Shown here: piece by piece, positions 27,426 to 38,499 of the stretch
How positions within the stretch are numbered: the first letter of the stretch is position 1
Layout of the letters: each line of letters starts with the position of its first letter
DNA from: Dromaius novaehollandiae
Lineage: Eukaryota > Chordata > Aves > Casuariiformes > Dromaiidae
DNA length: 64,000 bases
Direction of reading: 5' to 3'
Assembly: GCF_036370855.1 (NCBI RefSeq)
Contig: NC_088098.1
Span: 198,199,773-198,263,772, forward strand
The notes under the pieces: generated by a model
Seen by the model: only the letters and a program-made list of their open reading frames with translations
Database searches by the model: none
Told to the model about the DNA's origin: nothing
Translations under genes and position numbers: made by a program

Positions 27426-27716
27426 TCACAGAATCATAGAAGGGTTGAGGTTGGAAGGGACCTCTGGAGATGATCTAGTCCAACACCCTTGCTCAAGCAA
27501 GGTCACCTAGAGCACATTGCCCAGGACCATGTCCAGACAGTTTTTGAATATCTCCAGGTAAGGAGACTCCACAGCCTCTCTGGGCAACTGTTCTAGTGCT
27601 CTGTCACCCTCACAGTAAAGAAGTTTTTTCTCATGTTCAGATGGAGCTTCCTGTGTTTTAGTTTGTGCCCTTTGCCTCTCGTCCTATTGCTAGAAATCAC
27701 TGAAAAGAGTCTGGAA
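27426..27716 (-). mobile_element. CR1 LINE 3' end fragment
   Basis: On the plus strand the segment starts with the reverse complement of the classic avian CR1 tail (cagaatcatagaagggttgagg, the CAGAATCATAGAA type). It then follows the CR1 3' UTR: ggaagggacctctggag, the 'tccaacacccttgctcaagcaaggtcacctagagc' region, and the 'actccacagcctctctgggcaac' region. The element is therefore on the minus strand, 5'-truncated, with its 3' end at about 27,426. It sits in SGCG intron 6 in the same orientation as the gene. It is close to consensus by eye, so not very old. Exact edges need alignment. Confidence 0.92.
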
Positions 27717-27760
27717 ATAAGAGAAACAAGTACTGAAGACCCACTGGATGAGAAAGAAAG

Positions 27761-27845
27761 TGTAACTATGTATCTTAGTGGTTAGGTAACTCACTAAAAC
27801 TGGAGACAGCGATGTTGCAGTTCCTGTTCCTGACTATAAATTTTG
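27761..27845 (+). repeat. tRNA-like short interspersed repeat fragment (copy 1)
   Basis: The words tagtggttaggtaactcac and gttgcagttcctgttcctga resemble box A and box B of a tRNA-derived SINE head. The same pattern occurs at 38,386-38,499 and 58,940-59,000. I recognise the shape as a widespread amniote repeat but cannot name the family. Confidence 0.4.
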
Positions 27846-28350
27846 TCTATTGACAGTTTAATATTAAACAGCTCTTTATTAAAAGGGAAAGATCATCAGA
27901 GGCAAACGTCAAGTGCAGAAAACTTCAGCATCAATATCTGAAGTTTGCTAAAGTTTTGCTAACTGAGAAAAAGAACTTTTTAACAGTACAGATTAGGCAG
28001 GATTAATAATAAATGGCAATATCAAGCTGGCATAACATTTAGAAGTTGTCAATTTTCAGAGTAATGATTGCTGATTTGAAAATGTACTGGATAGTTTTTG
28101 AGGTCAGGTTTTCCTAATAGATCAGCACTTGCATAGTTAATAGAATCCAAAGGCTAACTTGAATTCAGTGGAACAGAATTCATGAGTATGACTTTGGATG
28201 CAAGTTCCCCAAAAGCATGTTTTCCTCCCAGCATCTACTTTAGGAAGACTAGGATTACTGTAAGTGAGCTGAACAGATGGATGCTGCCTCTAAAAGTGTG
28301 GTGCATCCAACAACTGATGTACTCAGTATAACCTTTTTGGCTAAAGTAGC

Positions 28351-28390
28351 CTGATCAGTTTTACTAGACACTGATCAGTTTTACTAGACA
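28351..28390. repeat. Exact 20-bp tandem duplication
   Basis: The unit ctgatcagttttactagaca occurs twice head to tail with no mismatch. This is either a recent replication-slippage event or an assembly artefact. Confidence 0.95.
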
Positions 28391-28650
28391 GAGAAAAATT
28401 TACGAAGTGCAAGCCTGGCACTAATGCCTTAAAGATACAACAAAGAACTTAGCAGTGTATAGTGTATTTGATTTAAATTTGGTATTAAACAAGTAAAAGA
28501 GTAATACATATATATTTCTGTCTTGAGTCATCTTTTTTTTGTTTTTTTTTTTTAAAAAAAGGACCGTGGTATACAGGAGAAAATAAGATCTCAAATATTA
28601 CTGGACTTGATTTATATTACTTTACATCTAGGTTACTTCACAGTGATATG

Positions 28651-28684
28651 TTTGCTCAGAACACTAGTTCTTTGCTCAGAACAC
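28651..28684. repeat. Second tandem duplication, 20-bp period
   Basis: The word tttgctcagaacac occurs at 28,651-28,664 and again at 28,671-28,684, a 20-bp period with a partial second copy. It lies only 260 bp from the duplication at 28,351. Confidence 0.9.
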
Positions 28685-31098
28685 ATTGGTCTGGTGTTCA
28701 CCAGTAATGTTGCGATTTTTTTTTGTGAAGCCTTCAAACAGTGACAAGAACATGCAGCATGTCCAGGCAGCATCTAAATAGTAGCTAATTCACAAAGCCT
28801 TTTCAGTAAGAGCCCCATGCCACTTTCCTTCTGTCATTTCTAGGACTGAAGATGCTGGTTCACACTTGCTCATGGGCATTGATATGGGAACAAGCATGCT
28901 GTGTTTCCATGCAGCATTAGAGAAGGGAATGAAGGGAAAAGAGAAGATACAGAAATTGAATCTCAGAAGAGCCTAAGCTGGAATAATGGCCCTTTCTCCA
29001 CAAGTGTGTACTGGCATATTCTTCTTTACCTTGAACTTTCTTGCAGATGATAAAATCAAACAAATGATGATCTCTGGATGTCTTCCACTCTTCTTTCTTG
29101 AGTATATGGTTGTTTGACCCACCTCTCAGTAAATGACCTCCAGGACTTCTCAGAGTTAGAAAACATTTAAAAAAATTTCAAAGCATTTGTCAAAATTGTT
29201 CCAAGGCCAGATAAATCCATTACAATGAGTTCAATGTGTAAAAAGATTTTTTTTGAGATCATGAATATATGTAACTTTTTATTATTCCTGTTTAATTTCC
29301 TTGAGAGAAAGGGAAGTGTTTGGAGAGCAAAGGCTACAAGTCTTATTACAGCCTACAAGACACAAAGTAGAGATTCCAAAATGCAGAAGGCCTGAGGTTA
29401 AATAGGACACAAGTTGTCAAAATGGGGCCTAGAGAGTCACATGGTGTTAGTACATAACCAAAATAGTGTTTTCATGTTGTTAATATAAGAGAGGGCCAGA
29501 CATATGCCTCTGGTATGTGGAGAGGAATCTTACCATTACGCCTGCCATTGAGTTCTGATTTGACTTTGGAAAGGTGAAATGGGAACAGAAATGAAATTAG
29601 GAAGTGACTGGAGGTCATGGAGCAGAGCAAGAGTAGAAAAGGTAAGAACAAAGGAAAGAAACATGAGAAAAAAAGGGGGAGGAGGAGAATCTTTGACCTG
29701 TTAAGAGACTAAAGTCTTGCAAGCAAAAAAGCAACTATAGAAGGATTCTGTGGCATAATTGGCCGTGGTTCTCTGTATGTATAAGCTTCTGGTTTTTTGA
29801 ATGTATGTTAAACTTTAAAAGGCAATAGGAGGATATTATCTTTATGATTATTCTGATTCACTGACAATGCAGCTAGACATTGTAAGGGTGTATACCATAA
29901 CCAGAGCATACACTAGTTGGATGGCAAAAAAATTATCAGTATTTATTTATGGTTTAATATATGGAATTTCAAACCATGGTCTCTCTTTATGGGCAAGATG
30001 GATTTCTGTGGACAGGAATACCTTTTCTAAACTGGCACTGTAGAGGTGGATATCAAGCAGGAGGCATACACTAATACCTACTGCCAATTCCCATGCATAT
30101 TCACTCATTTCCAGCAGCTTGCTCCTCTTGAGGTCAGGCAAGAGAGAGGGTGATCAGGATGTGGGAAGAAGAATATGATTACCCAAAGCTATGGATCTTA
30201 GTATTCTGCCTTGTGGCTTTTGATTGTTTGCCAGCAGTTCCAAAGGCAAAAATGGACAAAACTGTCGAACTGAGATCTCAGTCTTGGTACATGTCTCATT
30301 TCTGTTTTGTTTTGTAAAATTATTTTCATTGTAATGTCAATTGTCGTAATGTAAAATGACATTTCTCTGCAAACAGGAAAGATGAGTTTCACAGCATGTT
30401 CCGAACAACAGTCTGTATCTAAAGGACATGGAAGTATTAGTACTCAACAGTAAACTCTAACAGCTCTTACAGAACATCAAAAAGTACAAAATACTAATAA
30501 CTTATTAAATCTGCTTCCCCAGTCAGTTTCTGCACAGTAAAGAAAACACAGAGGCTACTTAGTCAAGCCTGGTCATAAAGTCCTGATTTGACATAAATAT
30601 TGTAAATCTTTTAAATGCTGACTGAAATGTTTTATTTCTAGAATGCCCTATTTTGCATCACGCTCATTGAATTTCTCATTTACATTTAAAGGGGGGATAG
30701 TTGCTTCCTGCTTGAATGCTGCAGTCTTTCACATTTGTTTCATTCACTTTGATATTCTAAGTCTGAGCTTCACTGAGTTAAATTAGATGAACTATAAATA
30801 ATGAAAAAAAATTGACTGAAAAACAGCATCCATTTTTATGCTGTCAAGTCCATTAGTTGGTCAATCGTTAAATTACATCATCCCAATTTTTGTAGTTTAT
30901 TTCAAAGAAACTATTTTCCAGGGATTATTCCTCCTAAGAGTTGGCTGCATTAGGACACTTATTCTGTTTCAAGAAGACTAACATCAGTACAGAAAGCTCC
31001 TTTACACTGAATCCCATATCAGGCTATTATTTTTGAAATTGGGATTGCTTTTGTACTCACAATATATTCAGCATTTTCCAAACCATAACTGGGAGAAT

Positions 31099-31271
31099 AT
31101 TATTGTTTTGAAGGGAAATTATTTATTGCTTTGCGGTTTTGAAATTTCTTATGAGATGACTTGTTGCTGATGCATTACATTATGAATAGTTAAAGTCACA
31201 TAATATAGTTTTCCTGTAAACTTCTATTTTACAATTTTTGAACACTTAAGTGTGATGTTTTATTATATGTT
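31099..31271 (+). repeat. Inverted repeat arm A (173 bp)
   Basis: This segment is the near-exact reverse complement of 41,178-41,350. By eye there are about eight mismatches and no gaps over 173 bp, roughly 95% identity. Both arms lie in SGCG intron 6 and similarity stops sharply at both ends. The arm contains a perfect 12-bp palindrome, acacttaagtgt (31,242-31,253), which is also in arm B. I see no coding potential, no target-site duplication, and no match to a repeat I can name. Confidence 0.93.
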
Positions 31272-31336
31272 TCCTGATACAAAGGTGCAGATTTGTAAGC
31301 TGTAAGGAAGAAGTAATTTATAAGAAGGCATTGGAG

Positions 31337-31579
31337 ATGCTAGAAAAAACCCTCAGAACAACAGATGCTAGAGTCAGTGGGACAGCTGTAGAAAATAATA
31401 AATATACATGTAAATACAAGCATGGGAGGCTGAGGCACAGTGATTATGACTGGATAAAAAAGAAGTCTGAATTTGATGCAGAAGATATGCAGAAAGTTTT
31501 GAAGAAAGAAGGGATTCAGAAAATTGATAGCACTGAAAGCATTAAGACTATGTTTCAAATTTATTATCAAAGTCTTTAG
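31337..31579 (+). other. Short open frame beside arm A (80 codons), status unknown
   Basis: An open frame from an ATG at 31,337 to a TAG at 31,577-31,579 encodes a strongly charged peptide (many Lys, Glu, Asp, with DYDWIKKKSEFDAEDMQKVL in the middle). That composition looks more protein-like than the other chance frames in these introns. It begins about 65 bp after inverted repeat arm A and is antisense to SGCG. I do not recognise a family. It may be a processed pseudogene fragment, an unknown exon or chance. Confidence 0.2.
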
Positions 31580-34500
31580 CGAGTATAGGATAACTGTAAG
31601 TTTTTATCAACCTAGAAGGAAAGATACTCATTTTAGGTAGATAGAATGGAATCATCTCATTCCTGAAAAGACAGAGCTGCAGCAGGGTCAGGACCTCCAA
31701 GGTCATTCTCACCTCAGGATGACTCATTACCTTGTGCCTGATATCAAACAAGAACCAGTAATTGGTAGCATTTGTTAATCCTCCTTACAGGGTTATATAA
31801 ACTATGATTAACAATTTACAGGAATTTATGGAATACGAGGTTATATGTGGAAAAAGCTCTGCCCTGAAATTTGAACATTTCCTAGCATTGTGTGTGGCCT
31901 TGTGTCTCACGACAATTTTCTACTGCTTTAGAGCTTAACCATACATGGAATTGTCACTGAGTGAGATTCCTCTGGGCAAATGTAGTGCCTGTAGTAAGGA
32001 GCATAGGTGATTCCCCAATGCACTCTTCACAGCGAATGGAGAGAAACAGACACTGTGAAGACATAATTCATCCAATCTATTTTAGATGTCTGTTAGGATA
32101 AAACGCACCTTGCCCTAACTGTATCTGTTGCCTTCCATAAAAAGGTGATGAGATGTGATAGAGATGATGATCTGATGGAGATCTGACTGTAGATGCCTAA
32201 ATGAGGTGAGATCAGTTCCACCTTAACTACCTGCCTGAGCAGTTGTGAATCCAGGCAGAGTGCTCCAGGGATATTAGCTTCTCTGAAGAAGGCATCTGTG
32301 CAGCATCTTGTGGGAGGATCCCTTCCCACCTAAATGAATGAATCTTGAATGAGGGTTTGTGCTCCCAGAGAAGGGAGTTTTGAAACCGGTGAGCTTCTAA
32401 GACGTATCTCTTTATACTGGGCACAGAGCTCCTCTAGGTCTGGACCCTGTTTTGTGAATGCAGCCTGAATATGCAAGAACTGTAATATAACCAGAAGTGA
32501 GTGCTGAATTATAAGCTGAATGACACACACTGAGGAAAACATTTAGAATCAGCCGAAGTGTTAGGAAAATAGAGGGTTTTGGTTTTGTCTTCTGCTCAGG
32601 ATAACTGGCAGATCTCTATAGCATTCCATTTCTTTGGGGGTGGCATTCTTAAAAATTGGGAGTATTTGCTATTCTTGAAGAGATCAGCTAGTATGTTCTC
32701 CACCATATTTTCCTTTCCTTTAATTTAAAGAAAATACTTATCATCCTATTTTTATTTTTAAAAATAGTCTGTGTTCTAAATTCGTGCCGTATTTATGTTA
32801 AAAATTTGCAATGAATGGCATCAGATGACTCATGTGAAGCCGAATTATGAGATTCTGAGTTCAAGGGACTTGTACAGCATAAGCACAGCAGACGCCAGCA
32901 CTGCTTGTGGCTTTGGGGTGAATTGTGTGCACAAACACAATGGCAAAGCCAGATCTGAATAACAGATGTTTTCAGGTCCCAGGACTTTGGTTGATAGGAT
33001 TTATTTCATGTAAGCAATATTAAAAAAAAAAAACAACCAAAGTTCTAGGACAAATGCATTTACATGTTCTCTTGAAAAGAGAATAAAACTGCCCAGTTTT
33101 AACGATACCTTCGAAAGACTATAAAAGCAATTTAAAACAGCCTCTATAACCTATTCAAAAACATTGCATGTATAATTATTACAGCTTGGTTATTTGTTTA
33201 CCAGTGCTCCATCCATCTTAAATACTGAGGTATTTTTGCCTATTTCTCCACTGTCGCTCAAGGCAGAGATGTTGAAAGAATGAAGACTAAAGATCAGAAC
33301 TGAGATACGATTAAAATAGAACCTTCAGCTTCTCTCAAGATTGATAGTTGTGATAAAAAGTGGTAAGCAGAGCTAATTCAAAAGAGGTCTCTGGGATGAC
33401 CTCAATTTTATAATGTGCTGGCTCTCAAGGTAATTAAAAAAGACCAAGGCCCCAGTGAGTGTGATTGAATCTGGCACATCACAGATGTTTTCAGTGTAGC
33501 TGTCTTTTTCACATGACTTTAATTATCTGTAAAACAACTTACAGTATTATAAAATTTTACTTTTATGTAATGGCACTATTTGCATCATTGCTGTAAAAGT
33601 CTGGTTAGTTACCTGGAACAATTTTTTCTTTGCTGTGTAGAAGCAGAGAAGGAGTCCAAGTAACTGGAGTTATTTAGCATGTGCTGTTCACAGTGTTCAC
33701 TTGTTCTGCAAGTAGCCATGAACAGAAACTCTCCAGTGAAGAGGCCTTGGCTGACAGGCAGGTCAGACCACCCCAGCTTGTGAGTTGTTGATACAGTGGC
33801 TGAGCCTGACACTCTTCACCCTCACTCACTCCAGCTTCCTCACAACTGGAGTGCTGCAATCGCACCCACAGGCTGACGCAGAGGGAAAGGAACGTGAGCA
33901 GGGAAGGTGCGCATGTACGCTATATCTTCAAGAAATACTGCTTTTAGAAAATACTTCCCTTGCTTCTTTCAGTGTCTATCTATCCTTATGGTGAGTGACT
34001 CCTGTTTCATCTCCTCCCCACCAGCTCCCTTAATGTACCTGCAGACAGATATGCTCAAGTGCTGCTCTACCAAATTCAGTATTACCCCTTAGACCAGTGA
34101 AAGCACAACCGCAGACTCACAAATAGAGCTCCAGGTGGTCATCTGCAAAGTGTCTCTAACTGAGACAATCATTAATGAAGATTTCACGGTAGCTTGCGCT
34201 CTGGTGGAGTATGCTGTAATCACTGATGACAAGTTCACTTTAGCAATTTCGCAGAATAGTCTGGCATTGTCAGGTGTCCAGTTCAATAATGTACATGCAG
34301 AAATATTATACCTTTGGTCTTTGCACTGGTGACAAAAGCAGCCATGGAAAACTTGTAAATGGCTTTGTTCCCTACAAGTAGCAGAAACAAGTCCTTTGGA
34401 TCTTTAATGTGTTAAGTGACACCTCTGAAGAACTGAGGCTTTTAGGAAGAACATGAGCCCCATGTCTGACTGGCTTATGCGAAAGTCAGTTGCGACAGTG

Positions 34501-35239
34501 GGCAGAAACTTGGCATGTGTTCTCAGGGAAATCTCACCCAGCAAGAAGGCAACTAACATCAGTGCATGGATTTCCTCTACTCTCGTTACTGAGGTTTTAC
34601 TCACTGGTTTCAGAGGCTGGCAGTCCTTTGAAACAGGAAATGTGTTGTAGGTGCTTAGAAGAGCAGTTGTGACTGCCAACACATCAGTGTGGAAACAGGC
34701 TTTTTTAGGAGACCAGAGACTCTGTCCCCATGTTCACCAAATGTTCTTCCTACCTCAAGAGGAAAGCATTTGTGGGAGCGGGACAAAATCCCTCTGCAAA
34801 CTTAGAAGGGAGGATAATCTAATCATCACAGGTAAGTTTATCTCCAAGGATCATATGGTCCGTATACATGCCCTGCAGGTGAAGGCTTTGCATAGCTGCA
34901 TGCAGTCATTTGTCCTTGACCGATTTGTTTCATGAACTTTTGAAAATCCTTGAAATCAACCAGTTGTGGGTGAAATGGTGGGTAACTCAATTTCAACTAC
35001 ATGTATGAACAAAAGAGGACCCAGGTCCAGCTGTCTGTGGTTGTGTGGGGATGGATCCCCAGAACTGTCAAATTCAGGGAATGGAACTGTGTTCAAAGCC
35101 AAGTGAGGACCCTCAGCTGTTAGGACCAAACCTTCAAATCTGCAGCTGACTGAATGCAGAAGCACAGGCCTGGGATGTTCTCAGTAGAAAAGCCAGCATG
35201 AATCCTGTCCTACTGCCAGTTCTTTTAGGTTATCTGACT
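31580..35239 (-). other. SGCG intron 6: no recognised feature, some GC-richer patches
   Basis: I see no recognisable gene. Between about 33,600 and 35,170 the composition is richer in GC, and moderately long open frames overlap on both strands (for example 34,404-34,682 and 34,089-34,286 on the minus strand). They match nothing I know. The block may be degraded repeat sequence. Confidence 0.45.
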
Positions 35240-36340
35240 AAGGGCTAATCACATTAAGCAAAGAGCTGCTGAGAATCAAAGGAACAACAACAGGTGGAGG
35301 AACGCTAGTAACCTATTCAGTGGAAACTGAGCACTGACTTGGCTACTCATAAGACCAGGAAAGAAAAATGATTGGACCATTATCCCTGATGTGAAACCCA
35401 CCAAGATAAGTCAATGAGTAAACGCTCTTCCTGAAAAGCCATGCAAACTAAAGGGGGTTATTGCCTACAGGAGAATAATACTTATTATTAACAGGCAGGA
35501 GGAAGAACATTTTCAAACAGAGCAGAGTTTTGAATTGTGGAAAACTTGTTATGGGATGTTTAGGGGAAAGACCAAAGGTACAGAAAGCAAGAGATCAAGG
35601 AGGATCTAGGAGAGAAACAAGCATGGTAAAATAGAGGAAAAAGAGGATAAAAAGGACTGGTTGGGTGTAAGCAGATGGCTGGACAGCATGTTAATCTGAC
35701 TGAGCCCTCTGCTCAATTACTGGTCTATCTTATATTCTTATTAAATCCTAACTATCTCCTGTGTGAGTTTGTTCCCTACTCTGGACCTGTGTGTGTGGGC
35801 ATTATTTCAGGTCTGACTGGCTGATGAGCAGGACAAGTGGTCTGAGTGCCAGCCACTGGAGGAGACTGGGACCTGGGGCTAGCTACTGGAGAAACCCATG
35901 CTTATGTGAGTGTATATCCCACCAATGGACTTCAATCATGAACAGCCAGAGAGGGAGAACAGGACTGGGCCATCCCATGTAGGGATGTTCATGTTTATGT
36001 AGGTGCCACTAAAGGCACAGATCTCTATGCTGATCTATGTGGTCAGCTGTGTGTGTAGTGTTTGCAGTCCGCACATGTATTGGGAGTATGTGCTCACCTT
36101 CTTTACAGCTTGAGCCTGGGCACAGGGAACTGCAGCAGCCTGGCTCTTGCAGACCAAGATCTTTGCCACAACAAACCAGTTTTATCAGGCCAGGAAGGAG
36201 AACTGCCCCTATGTCCTGAAGTCCGCCAGATCCAGAAAGCTTTTACAGGCTTTATGACTGCACTGATTCTCACTGTGTGGTGCAGATGGTGATATCTCAA
36301 AAGGGTATATCTGGGCACATCTCAGATGCGCCCTGGATGG
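35240..36340 (+). mobile_element. Possible retroviral LTR remnant
   Basis: A TATA-like ataaaaag at 35,647-35,654 is followed about 90 bp later by ATTAAA at 35,740-35,745, within the context cttattaaatcctaac, then a T/G-rich stretch. The spacing and the 'cttattaaatcct' context resemble the promoter and polyadenylation parts of an avian or reptile ERV LTR. The edges are not seen, no flanking duplication was found, and no gag or pol sequence lies nearby, so it would be a solo LTR or fragment. The stated limits are only approximate. Confidence 0.3.
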
Positions 36341-37984
36341 AGAAGCAAAGGGCTGATAGATGTGCTTTCCAAAAATGTATATCTTCTCAGGCCACGAATG
36401 ACAATGCTCCTGTTTTTGTCTGAATTTATACTTGTTGCAGTATTATATGCTGCAATTCTCAATAAAAGGTGTATTACACAGAGATAAATTGTCAGCTTAG
36501 AATAGAACACAAATTTGTATCAAGCAAATTAACAGCAGGGCTCATAAAAATTATATTGCTGTAAAAATATCTCACTAGTCAGGGAGAAGAGATACTGTAA
36601 AAATACTGATTTACAACTGTAGACTTATTTTTGTGTTATGCAATTCATTTTATTCTGATTGACTGGGCTTTTGATTTGCATAATGAATGCAAATAAAAAG
36701 CACTGTACTTCAATTAGTCAAATGGTATTTTTAGGCAATTAGCATGTAAGCATTAGTATCACAAATATGATTAAATAATGATTTAGGAAATCTTTCTAGC
36801 CTAATTGTCTTCTATATATCTCTTTCTAGATTTCCGTTATAATTCCATAGGCCCATAAAATCCACTACTTCAGCTTCCAGACTTTCTCTCTGTCTTACTA
36901 TCCTATTTAGCCCTAACAAACCTGTATTTCAATAGCAAAAGGAAACCATATTATGAATGGGCAATGGAAAGGACAAAAGTAAGCCTGAATAAAGAATCAG
37001 AGAGAGGTGGGAGCCATAAAAAAGTGGAATTATTGCCTGTTGCAGAATATGCCCATAGGCTGTCAAATGTACCCATATGCTGATAATACGTTTACATATA
37101 TGAATTTATAATCATACTCTCTCAAAGGTTCACTCACTTGAACAGTGACACCATTACGGCTATAGCGCTTTGTACATCTATGGAGTGTGGAGTCTCTTGA
37201 ACTTGAATGTAAACCCTTGGTTGAAGAACTGTCAAAATACCAAAAAGTGACTGTACCAGAAGTGATTTCCCATAAGATTTTTGCTCAGAAGGCACAGTTG
37301 CTTTCCCTAAGGCATCCATATAACGGCAAATATGAGATAAAAGCTACATTCATCTATGAGCATTATACTCATTAAGCACAGTACACAATTACTTTTACAA
37401 TAAATGAAAAAATCTCATCTTTGTAAGGATATCTCCATGAGTTCAGGAAATATGAAGGCTCAATTCAGAAACATTATTTTGAGATTTATATAGCTTTGCT
37501 TATCTACTGCTTTTCATTACAAAACAGCAAGCCATCTATATCATGGAAAGTGAACAATATCAAAATGACAAAACTCTATATGGGTTATGTGTTATTCAAG
37601 GATACAAAGTATAGGAAGAGTAGAATAATATTCTAAATAATATTCTAAAGTACTATAAATTATCAGAAGAATATATTAACATCAGAGTAGAAAATTATCT
37701 AAAGTGAGACACTGGTTTTCACTATCAGATTCTTATTTGAAAAATGGGTATAAAAAGGGGTATAACTGCTGGAATGAAACTCTGGATAAAATCAAGAGAG
37801 GCTACTTCCAGTGCTCAGAATGGAATTTAAGGGGAGGCTGGCTTTTACAGAATTGCTATAAATGTCTTTGCCTAGTTCCATTAGTTGCTGTAATGCATTT
37901 CCCACCTACATTTTTGGTTACAATGTGGGTATCTGAACATGGGCTGCTATGATTTTGTGAAAATTTCCTGTTTTGGGAAGCAGG
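36341..37984 (-). other. SGCG intron 6: no recognised feature
   Basis: AT-rich intron. The only structure I see is a 12-bp exact tandem duplication (aataatattcta twice, 37,624-37,647). Confidence 0.55.
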
Positions 37985-38010
37985 GCTAAAGCTAAAGCTA
38001 AAGCTAAAGC
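37985..38010. repeat. Hexamer repeat (GCTAAA)4
   Basis: Four perfect head-to-tail copies of gctaaa plus two further bases. The unit is unrelated to the vertebrate telomere hexamer TTAGGG. Confidence 0.95.
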
Positions 38011-38385
38011 TTTGCTGTCACCCAGGTAGAGATAGTAACTAAAGTCCATGGAGGTTCCCAGGGAGACCTGATACAGGCAAGTTTTGAACATGCCAATTAC
38101 ACACCAAAGCATAAGTGCTGAGGCCATTTTCATCTAAAACCATAGAAGAGGTGTCACTGTACACCTTTTTATAATGTTGTATTGATTTGCTATTCTGCAA
38201 AGAATTATGAAGCATCAGTTCAATTCTCTCCTCATCTTGAAGGGAATGCAACCTGTATCTGTGATGTCTATTTACCAAACTCCAAAATAGTTTGGAGGGA
38301 TTGAAGAGCTGGATGGCAGTTATCCCTAGGCTGAATGACCAAGTCATCAGGCAAGAATTAGAGCAAGTAAAGAGGAGATAATTAA

Positions 38386-38499
38386 ATGGTTAGGACATTT
38401 GCCTAGTTCTTAGTCTCCTTCCAGGATTATTTTTAGTTTTTAAATCAGAAATGTAAACCCCAGGTCTTCCCCTACTCTTAGCTGAATGTGCTAACCACA
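38386..38499. repeat. Foldback repeat with tRNA-like ends (copy 2)
   Basis: The left end reads atggttaggacatttgcct and the reverse complement of the right end reads tgtggttagcacattcagct, so the segment is an imperfect hairpin about 114 bp long. The end motif is shared with 27,776 and 58,995. It may be two tRNA-like SINE heads in opposite orientation or a small foldback transposon. Confidence 0.45.

Larger units (their letters stand above)
27846..31098 (-). other. SGCG intron 6, central part
   Basis: AT-rich intron without recognisable exons or transposons. It contains two exact 20-bp-period tandem duplications near 28.35 and 28.65 kb. T- and A-runs occur around 28,533-28,560. The rest shows nothing I can name. 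Confidence 0.55.

Noticed and set aside
34089..34682. Minus-strand frames of 92 and 65 codons that might be a pseudogene.
   Set aside because: They match no protein I know, both strands are open in this GC-richer patch, and no splice sites or frame continuity support a gene.
37985..38010. (GCTAAA)4 as an interstitial telomere-like repeat.
   Set aside because: The unit differs from TTAGGG/CCCTAA in both strands, so it is a plain short tandem repeat.
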